Shown: positions 44,557-53,737, numbered from the stretch's first letter. The stretch is 64,000 bases of DNA from JAXHMM01 sp964528445 (GCA_964528445.1 CAZGSL010000003.1:33654-97653); one strand, 5' to 3'. Program-made: numbers and translations. The notes: generated from the letters alone by a model not told the origin.

Positions 44557-46068
44557 GACCAGCGCCAGCACCGTGGGCAGCTCCGAATAGCCCGCGATCC
44601 AGATGCCCCCCCCTGCCAGCAGAAGCAGATAGAGTCCGGCGGTGCTCAGCAGAAAACGAAACCTTTTGGGGGTCGCTTTGGAGAGGTCGAAGGCGGTCAG
44701 CAGGTAGGAACCGAACAGGATCGCCAGGTAGAGGAACAGGAAAAGAAGGGTGGTCCCCGTCCTCGGAACCTGCCCGGAAATGAGGATAGCGAAGAGGACG
44801 GTGACGGTGACCAGGTTGAGCTGAAGCGGCCAGTTGTAGAGATTGGTGACTTGGCTGAAGTGGTCGATCCCCCGGTTGAGCAGCAGCAGCCAGAGAATGG
44901 CTACGAACTCCACGGCCAGCGAGAGCAGGAATCCCCAGAAAAAGAGCGACAGCGCCGGGGTACCCAGGGCCAGCGCTCCCGGAAAATAGTGCAGGAGGGC
45001 CTCCGTGCCGGTCGCCGAGAGCAGGTATTTTCCGATGCTGTAAAAGAGGATACCCGACAGCAGGCTGTGCTGGACCAGCATGATGACGCCCTGGGTGGGA
45101 GCGCGGACGTGCCGGTGAATGACGTCGTTTACGTAGAAACGGTGACTGGAGAAAAACCGGCGCGCGGAGCGGCGGTAGAGCGGGCTGATGCTGTAATTCA
45201 GGGCTACGGTACCCCAGAGCAGCAGCAGCAGGAATACTCCCAGGCCGAACTGCTCTCCCCGGGGATAGGACTCCTCCGGCAGGGGAAATACCGCCTGCTC
45301 GTCGGTGGCGTAGCGCCGGATGGTTTCGGCCAGCGAGGGATGCTGTTGCAGACGGTCCAGCAGCCAGCCCGAAGGGAGAAAGAGGGGGGTATCCGGCGAG
45401 CCGGCCGTCTCGTCCAGCACGCTTTTCAGCGGACCGAGATAGGGTTCCATCTCCGGCGTGGGACGGTAGAGCCAGGCGCCGGCCCCTTCCGGTATCTCCG
45501 GGGGCGCGTCACGGGTATAGCCGGCCTGAACGCGCACGGCGTACATGGAAAAATCCAGCAATTGCCGGTCTTCCACGGCGGAGATGTTCCGGAGATCGTA
45601 GAGCGATCCCCCGAAGAGCTCACGGATCTGTCCGGTATAGGGGGCGAGGGCCTCCTCGAAGCGCGGATCGTAGGCGGCCCCGTGGGTAAACAGGCGAACG
45701 GCACTGACCGGTTCCCGTCCAAGGTAGTGATTGAGGTGATCTTCAATCTTTGCGACCGTGATACTGTCGGGCCGGGCGAAGGTCAGGTGGGTGGGAAATT
45801 CGACGGGGACGACGGCCCAGACCGAGATGCCGCTCACCCCAAGGGAATTCCAGAGCCTCTCCTCCATCGGACGGTCCACTTCCAGGTGGCTGATCTCCAT
45901 GCGCTCGAAGGCCGCCAGCTGTTCCAGGGCCTCGGAAGGGTCGTCCGGCACGTTCCAGCTTACCCCGATCGCGCGCTGCGCCTGGCCCGTATGGGCGGAG
46001 AGAAGCAGCACCAGTAGCGTAAGGAGAATCCGGCTGGGATGTGACAAGTGCGGGGATTTTTTGGGCAA
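44557..46068 (-). CDS. Multi-pass membrane protein with periplasmic N-terminal domain (3' end in gap)
   Basis: At least 504 residues, C-terminus lost in the gap. A TTG start 3 nt after the lrp stop gives a signal peptide (about 11-31, ending GQAQ), then a soluble region of about 240 residues that looks like a weak glycosidase/TIM-barrel-type fold, and from about residue 270 at least six hydrophobic helices. I recognise no family. The tight spacing suggests co-transcription with the Lrp-type regulator, from the promoter before it. Confidence 0.7.
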
Positions 46069-46071
46069 TGC

Positions 46072-46548
46072 CTAGTCGAGTTCCACCGTTTCCTCAATCG
46101 GCAGGTTGCGGGTCTCCTTGAAGCTGCTGAGAACCACGTTGGAGCGGCTCCGCGTGACCCCTTCCCACGACTGTATCCGGGAGAGCAGCTTCTCGAAGGA
46201 GGAGGTGTTTTTGGTGCGGATTTTCAGGATATGGGAACCGTCGCCGGTGATCGAATGGCACTCCAGCACTTCGGGCTCCTCGGTCGCCTGCTCGATGAAG
46301 TTGGGATAATTTTCCGATCCGTCCACTTCCACAAAGACGAAGGCGGTAATGTCAAAATTAAAACGTTTGGCATCCAGGACGGCATGGTAACCCGTTATCA
46401 TGCCTCCCTCCTCCAGCTTGCGCATCCTTTCCGAAACGGATGGGACGGAGAGTCCCACGATGTCGGAGAGCGTGTTGCGCTGGGAGCGGCCCTTCTGCTG
46501 GAGGTGATTCAGAATCTGGATGTCTATATCGTCGATTTTTTTGGCCAT
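46072..46548 (-). CDS. Lrp/AsnC family transcriptional regulator
   Basis: 158 residues from the ATG at 46548; an upstream TTG at 46587 is in frame but would start before the usual N-terminus, so the ATG is preferred. Helix-turn-helix about 8-55 (DIQILNHLQQKGRSQRNTLSDIVGLSVPSVSERMRKLEE), then the RAM/AsnC ligand domain (about 65-150, SITGDGSHILKIRTKN). It senses amino acids or similar small molecules; its targets likely include its own promoter and perhaps serS, which is divergent. Confidence 0.92.
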   Translation of the reverse strand: MAKKIDDIDIQILNHLQQKGRSQRNTLSDIVGLSVPSVSERMRKLEEGGMITGYHAVLDAKRFNFDITAFVFVEVDGSENYPNFIEQATEEPEVLECHSITGDGSHILKIRTKNTSSFEKLLSRIQSWEGVTRSRSNVVLSSFKETRNLPIEETVELD

Positions 46549-46587
46549 GAGCGAAAGAATGTTTCCTAATTTTTCTATAAGGAACAA

Positions 46588-46616
46588 ATTATAATTTTAA
46601 ATATTTAGGATTTCAA
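46588..46616 (-). promoter_or_regulatory. Promoter of the lrp-like gene
   Basis: On the minus strand TTGAAA (46616-46611), a 17-nt spacer, and TATAAT (46593-46588), a near-perfect sigma-70 promoter in an A/T-rich stretch 40 nt before the ATG at 46548. Confidence 0.6.
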
Positions 46617-46663
46617 GTGATTCGCCGTATAAATTTTCGACCCCTTTAAGGGACAAATCCCTG

Positions 46664-46694
46664 TTTCCTGGCACGGCAAACTATTTTATCTTTG
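46664..46694 (+). promoter_or_regulatory. Bacteroidota-type promoter of serS
   Basis: TTTC at 46664-46667, a 19-nt spacer and a perfect TATCTTTG -7 box (TAnnTTTG) at 46687-46694, 35 nt before the serS ATG. Just upstream are the palindrome CCCTTTAAGGG (46642-46652) and an overlapping GGGA/TCCC hairpin, possible binding sites for the divergent Lrp-type regulator. Confidence 0.6.
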
Positions 46695-46728
46695 CGGTGC
46701 TGACGAAATCTTCAAATCAAAGGGCGGT

Positions 46729-48000
46729 ATGCTGGATATCCATTACATAAGAGAGAACCCTGATAGAGTGAAGCAGGGAATGAAAGCAAAAGGGGAGGTA
46801 CCGGCCGAGCTGGTGGACGAAGTGCTGGAGACGGACGCCAAATGGCGGGACCTGGTGCAGCGTGTGGACGAACTAAGAAACGAAAGCAACGTAAAGTCGA
46901 AGAAGATCGGCGAGCTGATGGGGAATGGGAAGGAGGAGAAGGCCCAGGCGATAATCCGTGAGACCTCGCAGCTGAAGGAGGAGATCAAGGAAGAGGAAAG
47001 CCGGCTGAAGGACCTGAAATCCCACCGCGACGACCTGCTGCTTCGCATTCCCAACGTCCCTCACGAATCGGTGCCCGTGGGTGACTCCGAGGAGGACAAC
47101 AAGGTGGTGAAAAACTGGGATGAGCCCGCCGGCGAAGCGTGGAGGCGCCCCCACTGGGAGCTGGCCGAAGAGCGGGGCTGGATCGATTTCGAGAGGGGAG
47201 CCAAGGTGAGCGGCACCGGATTCCCCTTTTACGTGGGACGCATGGCCCGCCTTCAGCGCGCCCTGATCAACTACTTCCTCGACCGGGCAGCCGAAAAGGG
47301 GTACCAGGAGCTGCAGGTGCCCTACTTTGTAAACGAGGAGTCGGCCAGGGGCACCGGGCAGATACCCGATAAGGAGGATATGATGTACGTCATTCCGAGG
47401 GACGAACTCTTTGCCATCCCTACGGCCGAGGTGCCGGTGACCAATTTTCACCGGGATGAGATTATCCGGGAGGAGGATCTCCCGCTGCGCTACGTCTCGT
47501 ACACGCCCTGCTGGCGACGGGAGGCCGGCTCCCACGGCCGGGAGGTGCGCGGGCTCAACCGGCTCCACCAGTTCGACAAGGTGGAGCTGGTCAAGCTGGT
47601 CCATTCCGACAGCGCTTACGAGGAGCTGGAGGAGCTGAGGGAGTATGCCGAATCGCTGCTGGAGGAGCTGGGTCTGCCGTACCGTACGCTGCTGATGTGC
47701 ACCGGCGATATGGGATTCACCCAGGCCAAGAAGTACGACCTGGAAGTCTGGAGCCCGGGGCAGCAGCGATGGCTGGAGGTGAGTTCCTGTTCCAATTTCG
47801 GCGGCTACCAGGCCCGCCGCATGATGCTGAGGTACCGGGGAGCGGAGGACGGCGAGACGCACACGCTGCACACCCTCAACGGTTCCGGGCTTGCGCTTCC
47901 GCGGGTGGTGGCGGCCCTGCTGGAGGCGGGCCAGACCGAAGAGGGCGGCGTGGAGCTGCCCGACGCCCTGGCGAGGTACTACGGCAAGGACGAGCTCTAA
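46729..48000 (+). CDS. serS: Seryl-tRNA synthetase
   Basis: 423 residues: N-terminal antiparallel coiled coil (about 30-105) that binds the long variable arm of tRNA-Ser, then the class II core with motif 2 (RYVSYTPCWRREAGSHGREVRGLNRLHQF in parts) and motif 3 (TLNGSGLALPRVVAALLE). Complete and of normal length. The copy 1 repeat begins 8 nt after the stop. Confidence 0.97.
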   Translation: MLDIHYIRENPDRVKQGMKAKGEVPAELVDEVLETDAKWRDLVQRVDELRNESNVKSKKIGELMGNGKEEKAQAIIRETSQLKEEIKEEESRLKDLKSHRDDLLLRIPNVPHESVPVGDSEEDNKVVKNWDEPAGEAWRRPHWELAEERGWIDFERGAKVSGTGFPFYVGRMARLQRALINYFLDRAAEKGYQELQVPYFVNEESARGTGQIPDKEDMMYVIPRDELFAIPTAEVPVTNFHRDEIIREEDLPLRYVSYTPCWRREAGSHGREVRGLNRLHQFDKVELVKLVHSDSAYEELEELREYAESLLEELGLPYRTLLMCTGDMGFTQAKKYDLEVWSPGQQRWLEVSSCSNFGGYQARRMMLRYRGAEDGETHTLHTLNGSGLALPRVVAALLEAGQTEEGGVELPDALARYYGKDEL

Positions 48001-48007
48001 CCCGCCC

Positions 48008-48080
48008 TTGCGTGCGGCCGGGATTCACCGCCCCCCCCTACGGTACCCGCCTGGGCGATTGTATGCGACCTCAGGAGGCC
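48008..48080 (+). repeat. Direct repeat copy 1 flanking the toxin-antitoxin island
   Basis: 73 nt, from TTGCGTGCGGCCGG to TCAGGAGGCC, containing a run of eight C. It matches copy 2 (48917-48990) with four substitutions and one extra C, about 93% identity. It begins 8 nt after the serS stop. No coding role is evident. Confidence 0.9.
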
Positions 48081-48135
48081 ACGGCTTGATGGCTCAGGCT
48101 GAAGAATTTATTAATGGATGCCACCCGGGTAACGC

Positions 48136-48534
48136 CTACCAGAGGATTTTAAGTCCCGCCTGCCGGTACTCTCCTATATCCCTGTCGCCGGTTAAGAATA
48201 CCATGTTATGTTTCATGGCTTGCCAGATGAGCATCCGGTCGAAGGGATCCTTATGCCAATCTCCGGGCAGTTCATGGTAGGTGGAGGCATCCTCCGGGGA
48301 GAGTTGCAAGAATTCAAAACCTGCCTCGCGTGCGTGATGGGGCATTTCATGTGGATAAATCCCTTCCAGATTTAACTTGCCCAGGGAATACTTCAGAGAT
48401 ATTTCCCAAAAACTAATGGCACTGACCAGAACCGCATTGTGCGAATCTTCCAAGACAGAAACCACTCGTTTCGATAATTTGCCCGGTCGGATAAGTGACC
48501 AAATAAGAGCATGGGTATCCAGCAGACAAGTCAT
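48136..48534 (-). CDS. VapC-like PIN-domain toxin
   Basis: 132 residues with the PIN RNase acidic residues D6 (LLDTHALIW), E44 (FWEISLK), D96/D99 (HKDPFDRML) and D117 (TGDRDI). VapC toxins cut tRNA or rRNA and stop growth. Its ATG overlaps the antitoxin stop by 4 nt. The island is visibly lower in GC than its neighbours, which suggests horizontal arrival. Confidence 0.92.
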   Translation of the reverse strand: MTCLLDTHALIWSLIRPGKLSKRVVSVLEDSHNAVLVSAISFWEISLKYSLGKLNLEGIYPHEMPHHAREAGFEFLQLSPEDASTYHELPGDWHKDPFDRMLIWQAMKHNMVFLTGDRDIGEYRQAGLKILW

Positions 48535-48767
48535 AATCCGAGGAATTCCTCTTCGGTCATTTTGAAATCTTCAGCGAAGCTGGCATTTGCCTTGTCTTTC
48601 AGCAGTCCCAGTTTACGCTTTGACGTGGCAGTCTTCGGCTCCGAAACAAAATAACCGACAATCTCCTTTTTCTTTCCATAAGTGACCGCCACCTTTTTTC
48701 CCGATTTGACCCATTCGATTACCTCGGAGAAGCGGGTCTTGAATTCGCCGACACTCATCATTTTCAT
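48531..48767 (-). CDS. Phd/YefM-type antitoxin
   Basis: 78 residues. The N-terminal Phd/YefM fold (MMSVGEFKTRFSEVIEWVKSGKKVAVTYG in parts) binds DNA as a dimer; the C-terminal part (about 50-78) with an acidic end should wrap the toxin. Antitoxin first, toxin second, with a 4-nt overlap, is the usual order. A palindrome over the promoter is the likely site of self-repression. Confidence 0.88.
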   Translation of the reverse strand: MKMMSVGEFKTRFSEVIEWVKSGKKVAVTYGKKKEIVGYFVSEPKTATSKRKLGLLKDKANASFAEDFKMTEEEFLGL

Positions 48768-48801
48768 GGTTCAATGGCTTCAATGGCATTGATTTGAAGA
48801 T

Positions 48802-48831
48802 AATATACGACCAACTTGTCAAGTTGACAAA
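48802..48831 (-). promoter_or_regulatory. Promoter with overlapping palindrome of the toxin-antitoxin operon
   Basis: On the minus strand TTTG (48831-48828), a 20-nt spacer and TATATT (48807-48802) fit the Bacteroidota promoter spacing. The perfect 15-bp palindrome TTGTCAAGTTGACAA (48816-48830, 7-bp arms) covers the -33 element, as expected of an operator for a self-regulating antitoxin. The antitoxin ATG is 35 nt downstream of the -7 box. Confidence 0.6.
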
Positions 48832-48916
48832 TAAAATATCGATATATGTCGACACGAGTGATATACGGTGGGAAAGGCGTCTGGCTTTACTGTACTGTCA
48901 GATCTGCGAATCACTT

Positions 48917-48990
48917 TTGCGTACGGCCGGAATTCACCGCCCCCCCCCTACGGTACCCGCTTGGGCGATTGTATGCGGCCTCAGGAGGCC
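48917..48990 (+). repeat. Direct repeat copy 2 flanking the toxin-antitoxin island
   Basis: 74 nt in the same orientation as copy 1, with nine C instead of eight. Its right end contains a perfect inverted repeat GGCCTC-AG-GAGGCC (48977-48990) and overlaps the last two codons and the stop of dusB (stop at 48983-48981), so the repeat end is part of the dusB reading frame. Confidence 0.9.
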
Positions 48991-50039
48991 GCCGCGTACA
49001 TCTCCTCGTCGCGGAAGGTGTAGAGGAGCTCCAGGATGGGCTCCATCTCGCTCTCCTCCATGATGGCGGCGCGCAGCTGCCGGCTGTTGCGTACGCCTTT
49101 CAGGTACTGCCCGTAGTGCTTTTTCATGATCACCACACCGTAATATTCCCCGTGGTGTTTCACGGAGCGGCGCAGCTGTTCGGCGCAGAGTTCGATGCGC
49201 TCGTCGATGGTGGGCTCGGGCAATTTTTCGCCGGTCTCCAGGTAGTGCCGCGTATGCTCGAAGATCCAGGGATTGCCGATGGCCCCCCGGCCGATCATCA
49301 CACCGTCCACGCCCGTCTCCTCAAACATCCGCTTGGCGTCTTCCGGGGAGGTGACGTCGCCGTTCCCGATGATTGGAATTTCCAGGCCGGGCGTATCTTT
49401 CAGTTTCTTCAGCCATTCCCAGCGGGCATCTCCCTTGTACTTCTGGCACCGGGTCCTGGCGTGGACGGCCAGGGCTTTAATACCGAGATCCTGAAGCATC
49501 AGGGCCGCCTCCCGGATTCGAATGGTGCGGTCGTCCCATCCCAGCCGTGTTTTTACCGTGACGGGCTTGTTATCTACGGCGTCCACCACGCTTCCGGCCA
49601 TCCGCTCCATCAGCTCCAGGTCCTTCAGGCAGCCGGCGCCGGCCCCTTTTTTCACAATCTTGTGGACCGGGCAGCCGAAGTTTATGTCGACCAGGTCGGG
49701 ATTGTTGCTTTCGGCCAGCCTGGCCGCACCCTCCATCGCCTCACCGCGGCTTCCGAATATCTGAACGCCGAAAGGGCGCTCCTCTTCCGAAAAGTCCATC
49801 TTATGCATGGCAATGTCGGAGTCCCGGACCAGGGCCTCGGAACTGATAAATTCGGTATAGACGATGGAAGCCCCCCGGCTGCGGCAGATCTGCCGGAAGG
49901 GGGAATCCGTGACGTCCTCCATGGGAGCCAGCAGGAGGGGCCTGTCGCCCAGGTCTATGGAACCGATCTTCACTGGAGTGAGATGATTTTTTATGAAATC
50001 CGTTACAGTATTCTGAATATAACGATTATTGCCGGACAT
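48981..50039 (-). CDS. dusB: tRNA-dihydrouridine synthase
   Basis: 352 residues. FMN-binding TIM barrel with the family marks LAPMEDVTDSPFRQICRS, the catalytic-cysteine region DINFGCPVHKIVKKGAG, VKTRLGWDD, HART and GNGDV, and MIGRGAIGNPWIF. It reduces uridine in the D-loop of tRNA; DusB type from overall likeness. The C-terminus ends inside the direct repeat. Divergent from the aldolase gene. Confidence 0.93.
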   Translation of the reverse strand: MSGNNRYIQNTVTDFIKNHLTPVKIGSIDLGDRPLLLAPMEDVTDSPFRQICRSRGASIVYTEFISSEALVRDSDIAMHKMDFSEEERPFGVQIFGSRGEAMEGAARLAESNNPDLVDINFGCPVHKIVKKGAGAGCLKDLELMERMAGSVVDAVDNKPVTVKTRLGWDDRTIRIREAALMLQDLGIKALAVHARTRCQKYKGDARWEWLKKLKDTPGLEIPIIGNGDVTSPEDAKRMFEETGVDGVMIGRGAIGNPWIFEHTRHYLETGEKLPEPTIDERIELCAEQLRRSVKHHGEYYGVVIMKKHYGQYLKGVRNSRQLRAAIMEESEMEPILELLYTFRDEEMYAAAS

Positions 50040-50171
50040 TGGGAAGGGATTTCGGCACCGGCGGGTACGAGGATTCGCGCATCCAGGGAATTCATAATTC
50101 CATGCAGATCACTTATATTTCTGTAAGGCTGAGCGTATAAATCGCACTAAAAATAAGATTGGAGATAACCC

Positions 50172-51245
50172 ATGGCACTAGCAGCTAAAAGCATAGAAGA
50201 GCTACTCGGAGATGAAGCGGAGGATCTGTTTACACACCAGTGCGAAAGTATTCCCAAAGAGACCCTCTACCTTCCGGGGCCGGATTTCGTGGACCGGGTC
50301 TGCCATCAGTCCGACCGCAATTCGCGGGTGCTGCGGAACCTGCAGAGCCTGTTCGACCACGGCCGGCTGGGCGGAACCGGTTACCTTTCGATTCTGCCGG
50401 TCGACCAGGGCGTGGAGCACTCCGGAGGCGCCTCTTTCGCCCCCAATCCCGGAGGCTTCGATCCCGAGCACCTGGTGAACCTGGCCCTCGAGGGGGGATG
50501 CAACGCCATCGCCTCCACCTTCGGCGTGCTGGGGTCCGTCGCGCGCAAATACGCCCACAAGATTCCCTTTATCGTGAAGATCAACCACAACGAGCTGATG
50601 AGCCTGCCGAACAACTACGACCAGATCATGTTCGGTACGGTGGAGAAAGCCTTTGACATGGGAGCGGCGGCGGTCGGCGCGACCATCTATTACGGTTCGG
50701 AGGAGTCCGGCCGGCAGATCCAGGAAGTCTCCCGGGCTTTCGAATACGCCCACGAACTGGGTATGGCCACGATCCTTTGGTGCTATACCCGCAACTCGGG
50801 CTTCCGCATCGACGGCACGGACTATCATGCTTCGGCCGACCTTACCGGCCAGGCAAATCATCTCGGCGTGACCATCCAGGCCGATATCGTCAAACAGAAA
50901 CAGGCCACCAACAACGGCGGCTACAAAGCGCTCAACCGAAACGGCTCCTACGGGAAATACGACGAGCGGATGTACACCGATCTGACGACCGAGCATCCCA
51001 TCGATCTTACCCGTTATCAGGTGGCCAACTGCTACATGGGGCGCGCCGGACTCATCAATTCGGGCGGCGCCTCCGGGGATAACGATTTCCAGCAGGCGGT
51101 CCGCACCGCGGTCATCAACAAGAGGGCCGGCGGCATGGGACTTATTAGCGGGAGAAAAGTGTTCCAGCGTCCCACCGAAGAGGGCATAAAGCTTCTCAAC
51201 TTTATCCAGGACGTCTACCTGGATGACAATATTACCGTAGCCTGA
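50172..51245 (+). CDS. Class I fructose-bisphosphate aldolase (FbaB/DhnA type)
   Basis: 357 residues. The barrel has LPVDQGVEHS near residue 77, IVKINHNELM with the likely Schiff-base or phosphate region, and YYGSEESGRQIQEVSRAFEYAHELGMATILW in pieces typical for the archaeal/DhnA class I enzymes. It splits fructose 1,6-bisphosphate in glycolysis or works in gluconeogenesis. A good ribosome site (GGAG) is 8 nt before the ATG. Followed by a membrane protein gene after 24 nt. Confidence 0.9.
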   Translation: MALAAKSIEELLGDEAEDLFTHQCESIPKETLYLPGPDFVDRVCHQSDRNSRVLRNLQSLFDHGRLGGTGYLSILPVDQGVEHSGGASFAPNPGGFDPEHLVNLALEGGCNAIASTFGVLGSVARKYAHKIPFIVKINHNELMSLPNNYDQIMFGTVEKAFDMGAAAVGATIYYGSEESGRQIQEVSRAFEYAHELGMATILWCYTRNSGFRIDGTDYHASADLTGQANHLGVTIQADIVKQKQATNNGGYKALNRNGSYGKYDERMYTDLTTEHPIDLTRYQVANCYMGRAGLINSGGASGDNDFQQAVRTAVINKRAGGMGLISGRKVFQRPTEEGIKLLNFIQDVYLDDNITVA

Positions 51246-51269
51246 CAGGGATCCCGACATACCGAATTA

Positions 51270-52370
51270 TTGTCGACCGACCGCTCACATATTCAGGATA
51301 GCCCGAAAAGGTATTTCTCCAAGAAGTACCTTTTTCTCTCCATCGGGCTCAGCCTGGCCACCATGGCCCTGGTGATTTACCTGACCTACACGCCGGGCGT
51401 GCTGGAGCACCTCAAGCCGAAACGTCTGCCGGGCCTGGTCATCGCGGTGGTGGTCTCCTTCATGCGACTCTGGTTCTCCGCAGCCAAGATCAGGTACCTC
51501 TCGGAGAAGAAGCTGGACTGGATGGCCTCGTTCCGGGTAATGCTGAGCTGGGATTTCACCTCTTCGGTCACTCCCTCCACGATTGGCGGGGCTCCCATGG
51601 CCACCTACGCCATGACCAAGGAGGGCTACAAGCTGGGGCAGTCCACCGCCATTATTCTCTACAGCCTGCTGCTGGACCAGCTCTGGTTTGCCCTGGCCGT
51701 GCCGATCCTGCTGGTGGCGGGACTCTATTTCGAGGTGATACCGGAAAATATCGGCATGGTGGGAGAGGTCTCCATGCTCCTGCTGTACGCCGGACTACTT
51801 ACCTATGCCGGGCTGATGGCGTACGGTGTGCTGAAAAATCCGAACGCCATCAAAAAAGTGGTGTGCAACGTCTTCCGGCTCCCGCTGCTTCGCCGCTGGC
51901 GCGAAAAGGTGGTGGAGGAGGCCGAGAACCTGGTGGAGTACTCCCATGAGCTGCGTAAAAAGCCGGCCAGTTTTCTTCTGAAGGCGTTTGCTCTCTCCAC
52001 CCTGTCCTGGCTGGCCCGCGTGGCGCTGCCCACCATCGTAGTGCTGAGCCTGCTGCCCGCCGACGTTATCCTTTCGGTGCTCCGCAGCCTGGCCATGAAC
52101 CTCGCCTTCCTGATCATGCCCACTCCCGGCGGCAGCGGGGGCGTGGAGGGGCTCTTCGCCCTCTTCCAGGGGCCGCTGATCGACCGCAAGGCCTTTATCG
52201 GCCTGGCGGTTTTCGCATGGAGGATCATCAGCTATTACATTAGCGTGGGACTGGGAATGATGGCTACCACCTGGTACATTAACCGCTCGATGGTGGAAAA
52301 CTTTTCACCCGACGGGGAGCCGGCCGAAGCGGAGGTGGCCGGCGACCTGCCCACTTCCGAAAAGCTCTGA
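51270..52370 (+). CDS. Flippase-like membrane protein (UPF0104 / LPG synthase TM region)
   Basis: 366 residues, TTG start; no ATG occurs before the first membrane helix. About eight hydrophobic segments, with family phrases such as SVTPSTIGGAPMATYAMTKEG and MPTPGGSGGVEGLFALF. The family is related to the membrane part of MprF and to glycosyltransferase-linked flippases. It precedes radA by 2 nt. Substrate unknown. Confidence 0.83.
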   Translation: MSTDRSHIQDSPKRYFSKKYLFLSIGLSLATMALVIYLTYTPGVLEHLKPKRLPGLVIAVVVSFMRLWFSAAKIRYLSEKKLDWMASFRVMLSWDFTSSVTPSTIGGAPMATYAMTKEGYKLGQSTAIILYSLLLDQLWFALAVPILLVAGLYFEVIPENIGMVGEVSMLLLYAGLLTYAGLMAYGVLKNPNAIKKVVCNVFRLPLLRRWREKVVEEAENLVEYSHELRKKPASFLLKAFALSTLSWLARVALPTIVVLSLLPADVILSVLRSLAMNLAFLIMPTPGGSGGVEGLFALFQGPLIDRKAFIGLAVFAWRIISYYISVGLGMMATTWYINRSMVENFSPDGEPAEAEVAGDLPTSEKL

Positions 52371-52372
52371 TC

Positions 52373-53737
52373 ATGGCAAAATCCCGAATTACCTACCTGT
52401 GCGACGAATGCGGGCATACCTCTACCAAATGGCTGGGAAACTGTCCCAATTGCGGAAGCTGGCACACTTTCCGGGAATACAAGGTGGAGCGGGACGGATC
52501 TTCCGAGGATTCCCACAAGGGCAAGGTGGAGGGACTGGAGGAGTCGCCGCCGCCCCAGACCCTAGAGGAGATCGAATCGGCCGACGAGGCCCGTTTCCCC
52601 AGCCGCATACCGGAGCTGGACCGTGTGCTGGGCGGAGGGTTTGTGCCCGGTTCCCTGGTGCTGATCGGGGGAGACCCGGGCATAGGCAAGAGTACTCTCA
52701 CCCTGCAGATCGCCCGCTCCAGCCCCGATATGAGAATTCTCTACTGCGCCGGCGAGGAGTCCGCCGGACAGATCAAGCAGCGTGCCGCCCGGCTGGGGGT
52801 GGACTCCAAAAAACTGCTGGTTTATACCGAAACCGATATCAGCGGCGTGCTGGAGGAGGCCCGCAAGGTGAAGCCCGACCTGCTGATCGTCGACTCCATA
52901 CAGACGGTCTACCGCACCGAACTGAGCAGCATGGCGGGAAGCGTGCAGCAGGTCAAGGAGTGCGCCGCCCTGCTGCAGCAGCTGGCCAAGAAACGAAACA
53001 TCACCACCCTGCTGATCGGTCATGTCACCAAGGAGGGGGATATCGCCGGTCCCCGCGTGCTTGAGCACATGGTGGACACCGTGCTGCAGTTCGAGGGGGA
53101 CGACAATTACGCCTACCGGCTGCTCAGGGGACTGAAAAACCGGTTCGGGCCGGCCCAGGAGGTGGGGGTTTTTGAGATGCGGGAGGAGGGGCTGGTGGAT
53201 GTGCTCAACCCCTCCCAGCTCTTCCTGTCGGACTACGACAGCCGCGTGAGCGGGAACGCGGTGGTGTGTACGATCGAGGGATCGCGCTCGCTGCTCATCG
53301 AGGTGCAGGCGCTGGTGACCCCCAGCAACTACGGAACGCCCCAGCGTACCGCCAACGGTTTCGACCAGCGGCGGCTCTCGCTGCTGCTGGCGGTGCTGGA
53401 AAAACGGGGAGGCTACGCGTTCAGCGGGCAGGATGTCTACCTGAACGTGGCGGGAGGCATACGGCTGACCGATACGGCGGGAGACCTGGGCGTGGTCTGC
53501 GCGCTGGTCTCCAGCCTGCTGGACAAACCGCTGCCCGGCAAGACCGCTTTCGTGGGAGAGGTGGGACTGGGATCGGAGATCCGCTCGGTGCGCAAGCTGG
53601 AACAGCGGCTGGGGGAGATCGGAAAAATGGGTTTCAGGCAGGCCGTCATCCCGGCCGGCAGGGAGCCCAGGGGGCCGGAGGGACTGAAGCTCCAGCCCTG
53701 CTCCACGTTTCCCGAGGCCATAGAAAAAGCCCTGTGA
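52373..53737 (+). CDS. radA: RadA/Sms DNA repair protein
   Basis: 454 residues: zinc finger C10-C13-C24-C27, RecA-like ATPase with Walker A GGDPGIGKS (99-107), the RadA-specific K255-N-R-F-G259 motif, and a Lon-protease-like C-terminal domain. RadA is a DnaB-type helicase that extends recombination intermediates. The stop lies within the left arm of a strong terminator. Confidence 0.96.
   Translation: MAKSRITYLCDECGHTSTKWLGNCPNCGSWHTFREYKVERDGSSEDSHKGKVEGLEESPPPQTLEEIESADEARFPSRIPELDRVLGGGFVPGSLVLIGGDPGIGKSTLTLQIARSSPDMRILYCAGEESAGQIKQRAARLGVDSKKLLVYTETDISGVLEEARKVKPDLLIVDSIQTVYRTELSSMAGSVQQVKECAALLQQLAKKRNITTLLIGHVTKEGDIAGPRVLEHMVDTVLQFEGDDNYAYRLLRGLKNRFGPAQEVGVFEMREEGLVDVLNPSQLFLSDYDSRVSGNAVVCTIEGSRSLLIEVQALVTPSNYGTPQRTANGFDQRRLSLLLAVLEKRGGYAFSGQDVYLNVAGGIRLTDTAGDLGVVCALVSSLLDKPLPGKTAFVGEVGLGSEIRSVRKLEQRLGEIGKMGFRQAVIPAGREPRGPEGLKLQPCSTFPEAIEKAL

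Noticed and set aside
48008..48990. Insertion sequence or MITE with terminal inverted repeats
   Set aside because: The two repeats are direct, no transposase lies between them, and no target-site duplication was seen.
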